Source: Bacteroidia bacterium
Lineage (GTDB): Bacteria > Bacteroidota > Bacteroidia > AKYH767-A > OLB10
Direction: 5' to 3'
Length of the DNA: 9,518 nt
NCBI GenBank assembly: GCA_025450095.1
Contig: JANWID010000274.1
Location: forward strand, 1-9,518
Shown here: positions 6,297 to 9,518 of the stretch, in pieces
Layout of the letters: each line of letters opens with the position of its first letter
Numbering within the stretch: position 1 is the first letter of the stretch
The notes under the pieces: generated by a model
The model's input: only the letters and a program-made list of their open reading frames with translations
Database searches by the model: none
Told to the model about the DNA's origin: nothing
Position numbers and translations under genes: made by a program

Positions 6297-6830
6297 ATGA
6301 AGGTATTAAGATTAATATTTATGATAATCTGGGTGCTGATGCTTTACACGAGTTTGAGCATTAAACCAGCTAAAGGTCAAAGTATCGGATTTGCGTTTGA
6401 TAAAAACTCCTTTAAGAATTTTAAATGGGAACAGATTCCAAATGATGACAATATTCTGGTTTACTATTTACAACTGAATTTTTTTGAATCTCCCGGCCAC
6501 CCGTTTATTGGAAAAGATATCGTAGATTTTAAGGATTCCATTCCTGAGAAATCAATTTTATTAAATTACGATCAACGAAAAAGTTTATATGAATTAATAT
6601 CTGATTCGACCAACTTTTCAGAAGGTGATTGTGGAACATTTCATTTAAATGCAGGATTTATTCTCACCCATAATAAAAGGATCTATGGTACCATTGACAT
6701 CGGTTGCGGTTACAATCAATGGAACTTTGATCCGGTTAATCCAATTTCAAAGTATGGTTCGTTAAATGAAAAAGGGTTTATTAATATGAAGGCGCTGCTC
6801 GATGATATAAATGCAACAAATAAAAAATAG
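6297..6830 (+). CDS. Small secreted protein with two conserved-looking cysteines, family unknown
   Basis: I do not recognise this 177-residue protein. A long N-terminal hydrophobic stretch (about 5-21) ends in AKGQS (25-29), consistent with a signal peptide cleaved near residue 28; a retained membrane anchor is the alternative. The mature part is acidic and aromatic-rich. Its most distinctive section is EGDCGTFHLNAGF (109-121) followed by GTIDIGCGYNQWNF (131-144). Cys112 and Cys137 are its only cysteines and could form a disulphide or bind a ligand. The start lies 3 bp after the previous stop (TGAttcATG), implying translational coupling within the cluster. There is no catalytic signature. It may partner the lipoprotein upstream or the hydrolase downstream, since all are exported and co-transcribed. 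Confidence 0.72.
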   Translation: MKVLRLIFMIIWVLMLYTSLSIKPAKGQSIGFAFDKNSFKNFKWEQIPNDDNILVYYLQLNFFESPGHPFIGKDIVDFKDSIPEKSILLNYDQRKSLYELISDSTNFSEGDCGTFHLNAGFILTHNKRIYGTIDIGCGYNQWNFDPVNPISKYGSLNEKGFINMKALLDDINATNKK

Positions 6831-6833
6831 ATC

Positions 6834-8294
6834 ATGAAACAATTGTTTATTCTGTCGTTAATCCTGGTTGCATTTTTAACTCCCTCCTATGGGCAAAATA
6901 ATGGTAGTGCAGAAACAGTCCGGCGTATTGACAACTACCTAGCAGAATTGTATAAAATTGGTTTTGATGGTACTGTACTGGTAGTAATCGACAATGAAGT
7001 GAAAATCTCCAAAGGGTATGGGTTCAGTAATAAAGAACAACAAATTAAAAATTCGCCGGCTACAATTTTCGATATTGGTTCCATCACCAAACAATTTACT
7101 GCTGCTGCAATTTTAAAACTGGAAATGCAGGGAAAGCTTTCCACCAGTGACCCTGTTTTAAAATATTTTGACAACGTACCTGCCGATAAAAAAAGCATAA
7201 CCATTCACGATTTGCTCCGGCACCAGTCAGGATTACCATCAAATGTCGGTAAGGATTACGATAGTATCAACAGCGAAGAATTTCTGAATAAAGTCTGGGC
7301 TGCTCCGTTAAGATTTCCTGTAGGCACCTCTTTTTCTTATTCAAACATTGGTTATAGTTTACTGGCCATGATCATTGAAAAAGTTTCCGGTCAATCCTAT
7401 GAATCGTACTTATATGAAAACCTGTGGAAACCGGCAAAAATGGAAACGACTGGTTATACAAGACCAGCTTTTGATAAATCCCTCATAGCAACCGGTTATT
7501 TAGGCAATGATAGTGTTTGGGGTAAACCTACAGATAAGGCATGGGACCGGACAGCACCATACTGGCATCTGAAAGGTAATGGCGGCATTCTTTCAACAAC
7601 TGGTGACTTATACAAGTGGCACCAGGCATTGATGTCCGATAAAATATTATCTAAAGAAGCAAAGCAAAAATATTATCATCCCAAAATAAGAGAAAATGAA
7701 ACGTATGATGAGATTTATGCATATGGATGGGATGTATCCAAAACAAACAGGGGCACAACACGAGTGTGGCATACCGGATCGAATCGCATTTTTTTTGCGG
7801 ATTTCCTGAGATATACCGATGAAGGGATTACCCTGATCATGTACACCAACCAGTCACATCCGCATTTCAATAACCTGAATCATGAAATTGCAAGAATCAT
7901 TTTTAATAAAGATTTTAAGCCTGAAATACCTTTTGAAGATAATGAGCCCAACAGGAATTTTACCAATCACATTATAAAAACAATTGAAGATTCCGGTTTG
8001 GAAAAAGCAAAGGAAACATATCAAAAAAGAGAAAAAGGTGTCAACCTGCTGGAGTATTTAATGCGGGATGAAGGTTTTAATCATATCGACAATCAAATGC
8101 CGGACATTGCTATTAAGATTTTTGAAATGAACGTATATGCATTTCCGAATTCAGCAAAAGCATTACAGGGCTTAGGTGAAGGTTATATGGAAACAGGGAA
8201 AAATGACTTAGCGTTAAATTATTTAAATCAAAGTCTGAAAATAAATCCGGATAATCCATTTGTAACGAGGATGGTAAAAAAACTTTCTGAATAA
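6834..8294 (+). CDS. Exported serine beta-lactamase-like hydrolase with C-terminal TPR
   Basis: This 486-residue protein has a signal peptide (about 1-20, ending SYG before QN) and a class C beta-lactamase/penicillin-binding-like domain at about 30-358. The catalytic signature is complete: SITK (nucleophile Ser83, Lys86), YSN (Tyr169, Asn171) and HTG (313-315) in place of the KTG triad. DLLRHQSGLP (126-135) and GNGGILSTTGDLYKW (248-262) are further family hallmarks. A linker leads to a helical tail, and about 422-475 reads as TPR-like helices (AKALQGLGEGYMETGKNDLA, then NYLNQSLKINPDN). Members of this family act as D-aminopeptidases, carboxypeptidases or esterases, so a peptidoglycan, peptide or ester substrate is possible; beta-lactam resistance should not be assumed. 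It ends the cluster, 3 bp after the preceding gene, facing the repeat-filled convergent gap. Confidence 0.92.
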   Translation: MKQLFILSLILVAFLTPSYGQNNGSAETVRRIDNYLAELYKIGFDGTVLVVIDNEVKISKGYGFSNKEQQIKNSPATIFDIGSITKQFTAAAILKLEMQGKLSTSDPVLKYFDNVPADKKSITIHDLLRHQSGLPSNVGKDYDSINSEEFLNKVWAAPLRFPVGTSFSYSNIGYSLLAMIIEKVSGQSYESYLYENLWKPAKMETTGYTRPAFDKSLIATGYLGNDSVWGKPTDKAWDRTAPYWHLKGNGGILSTTGDLYKWHQALMSDKILSKEAKQKYYHPKIRENETYDEIYAYGWDVSKTNRGTTRVWHTGSNRIFFADFLRYTDEGITLIMYTNQSHPHFNNLNHEIARIIFNKDFKPEIPFEDNEPNRNFTNHIIKTIEDSGLEKAKETYQKREKGVNLLEYLMRDEGFNHIDNQMPDIAIKIFEMNVYAFPNSAKALQGLGEGYMETGKNDLALNYLNQSLKINPDNPFVTRMVKKLSE

Positions 8295-8306
8295 AAATCA
8301 GTCGTG

Positions 8307-8450
8307 AGGTTTCCTGTGGCCTCGGTGTCTCCTTGTCGCCTTGTTTTTTTATCCCGCAAAAGGAAACCTATCACAAGATTAAACGGAATGAACAAGATAC
8401 TAACCAGAACTTCTCGTTCTAATCTTTTCATTCCGTTTAATCCTGTGATA
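8307..8450. repeat. Nested inverted repeats in a convergent intergenic gap
   Basis: The inner element has 24-bp arms at 8369-8392 and 8427-8450 with a single mismatch (A8376 opposite C8443); the left arm contains GATTAAACGGAATGAA. Its loop holds further pairing: AAGAT 8394-8398 with ATCTT 8422-8426, and AGAAC 8406-8410 with GTTCT 8416-8420. A second 9-bp pair, AGGTTTCCT 8307-8315 and AGGAAACCT 8361-8369, sits just to its left and encloses CTCCTTGTCGCCTTG and a seven-T run. The AAACGGAAT-type and CCTTGTC-type motifs recall dispersed repeats seen in many bacterial genomes (from memory). Transcripts from both sides would form a very stable hairpin, so it may serve as a bidirectional terminator although no U-tract follows it directly. 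Confidence 0.75.
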
Positions 8451-8472
8451 ATTTTCGCGTCGACCTGGCTTA

Positions 8473-9518
8473 CTATCTCACCAGCGTAACCCTGCCCGTA
8501 AATTCATGGTTCCCTGCAAAAAGATCGGTGGCGCGGATTAAATAAACATAAACATCCTGGACACAGGGAGCATTCCCATTCATATGCGTACCATCCCAGC
8601 CATCCATTGATGATCCGGAATATACTTTTTGTCCCCAGCGATCAAAAATGATCATCTCCATTTTAGTAATTCCGATTCCTACTGGAACAAAATATTCGTT
8701 TACTCCGTCACCGTTGGGAGTAAAGGCATTCGGAACATACATGGTATAAGCACCATCAATAATTATAGTTTCGTACGCAGTGTCACGGCATCCGAACTGA
8801 TTCGAAATGTATAAGGCGATTTTATATGTGCCGGTATCCTGGTACGTGTATCTCGGACTTTGAACGTTAGAAGTGCCTACGCCATCACCAAAATTCCATA
8901 ACCAGCTTATTGCATCATAGCTTTGATCATTAAAAGTTATGCGCGGGTTCAAAATGTTGGTCCGTGTTGGATCCGGTGTAAATGCAGCAATGGGTAAGTC
9001 GTGCACAATTACAGCATCCTGTATCGTCAGAGAACTCACACATCCGAATGATGAAGTTACCGTAAGGCTCACATCATAAGTGCCCGGCTCGTAATAGGTA
9101 TGAACCGGATTGTGATACAGCGTATCTGAATGACCATCACCAAAGCTCCAGGAATAATAAGAACCCGGATCAGAAACCGTTCCGTCTGAAAAATTCACAG
9201 TGAGCGGTACACAACCAGAAGGTGGTAACGGTGTAAAGTTTACAACAGGCAATGGGTTAACAATTACAGTCACCTGGTCCGTCACCGGTGGTGTGCCGCA
9301 ATTATCGCTTACGGTTACAGTATATATGGTAGTCTGGTGCGGCGCTACCAGCGATGAGCTGCCAGCGGCATTGTGTGCCCATAAATAATTATATGGACCG
9401 CCATCTCCCCCACTTGCACTGACTGATATAATTGTGCTTTCATTATCGCATATAGAAACATCGTCTGAAATAATAGTTGTCAACGGAGCATTTACGGCAA
9501 CGGTAACCAGTTGTGGTG
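8473..9518 (-). CDS. PKD-domain surface protein with gliding-motility-type (type B) T9SS sorting domain, 5' part missing
   Basis: The frame is open to the right edge, so only the C-terminal 347 or so residues are seen and no start can be chosen (a TTG at 9483 is just an internal Leu codon). Counting from that codon: an Ig-like surface repeat (about 1-76, with SASGGDGGPYNYLW), two PKD domains (about 77-162 with WSFGDG 112-117; about 163-243 with WNFGDG 196-201), then the type B sorting domain (about 248-336) beginning YVPNAFTPNGDGVNEYF and including MIIFDRWGQKVYSG and GWDGTHMNG. Such proteins are exported by the T9SS and attached to or shed from the cell surface; some are adhesins, as with SprB-type proteins. 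The full protein is probably much larger. It is convergent with the hydrolase gene, from which it is separated by the inverted repeat. Confidence 0.9.
   Translation of the reverse strand, partial: PQLVTVAVNAPLTTIISDDVSICDNESTIISVSASGGDGGPYNYLWAHNAAGSSSLVAPHQTTIYTVTVSDNCGTPPVTDQVTVIVNPLPVVNFTPLPPSGCVPLTVNFSDGTVSDPGSYYSWSFGDGHSDTLYHNPVHTYYEPGTYDVSLTVTSSFGCVSSLTIQDAVIVHDLPIAAFTPDPTRTNILNPRITFNDQSYDAISWLWNFGDGVGTSNVQSPRYTYQDTGTYKIALYISNQFGCRDTAYETIIIDGAYTMYVPNAFTPNGDGVNEYFVPVGIGITKMEMIIFDRWGQKVYSGSSMDGWDGTHMNGNAPCVQDVYVYLIRATDLFAGNHEFTGRVTLVR

Noticed and set aside
6834..8294. Reading the hydrolase as an antibiotic-resistance beta-lactamase
   Set aside because: The SxxK/YxN/HxG architecture with a TPR tail is shared with many peptidases and esterases, and the context is a cell-envelope cluster without resistance genes.
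8228..8489. Small frames on both strands over the convergent gap
   Set aside because: They consist mainly of the inverted-repeat sequence and overlap the ends of well-supported genes.

Overview
The window looks like a chromosomal segment of a Bacteroidota bacterium, possibly of the Chitinophagales/Sphingobacteriales kind. The evidence is two type IX secretion (T9SS) cargo proteins with different C-terminal sorting domains, Bacteroidota-style promoters (TTG plus TAnnTTTG), start codons without clear Shine-Dalgarno sequences, and lipoprotein and exported families typical of the phylum. No RNA gene, transposase, phage gene or CRISPR array is visible. Every recognisable gene product carries an export signal except the right-edge gene, whose N-terminus lies outside the window.

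Layout: 1-386 is non-coding and holds a large imperfect inverted repeat (115-240) and a good promoter (316-349). 387-2462 (+) encodes a secreted CotH-kinase-family protein with an N-terminal P-domain and a type A T9SS sorting domain. 2463-3218 has no gene but holds a strong hairpin and a tandem pair of 153-bp, hairpin-rich repeats. 3219-4115 (+) encodes a DUF4349 lipoprotein with a C-terminal membrane anchor. 4116-4483 has no gene and holds three copies of a 22-26 bp palindromic (REP-like) repeat and a weak promoter.

4484-8294 (+) is a tight four-gene cluster, with junctions of -14, +3 and +3 bp. It encodes an exported coiled-coil protein, a lipoprotein made of two divergent NlpE-like repeats, a small secreted protein with two conserved-looking cysteines, and a serine beta-lactamase-like hydrolase with a C-terminal TPR. 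The spacing implies one transcript and a shared envelope job. Only the hydrolase and, loosely, the NlpE-like domains can be named, so this is the best candidate for an undescribed system. 8295-8472 is a convergent gap with a long near-perfect inverted repeat. 8473-9518 (-) is the 3' part of a PKD-domain surface protein with a type B (gliding-motility-type) sorting domain, and it runs off the right edge.

Each of the four gaps that separate transcription units contains a different repeat family. Together with the exported products, this suggests an accessory, rearrangement-tolerant cell-envelope region rather than a housekeeping locus. Functions of the unnamed proteins are not inferred beyond localisation and domain architecture.
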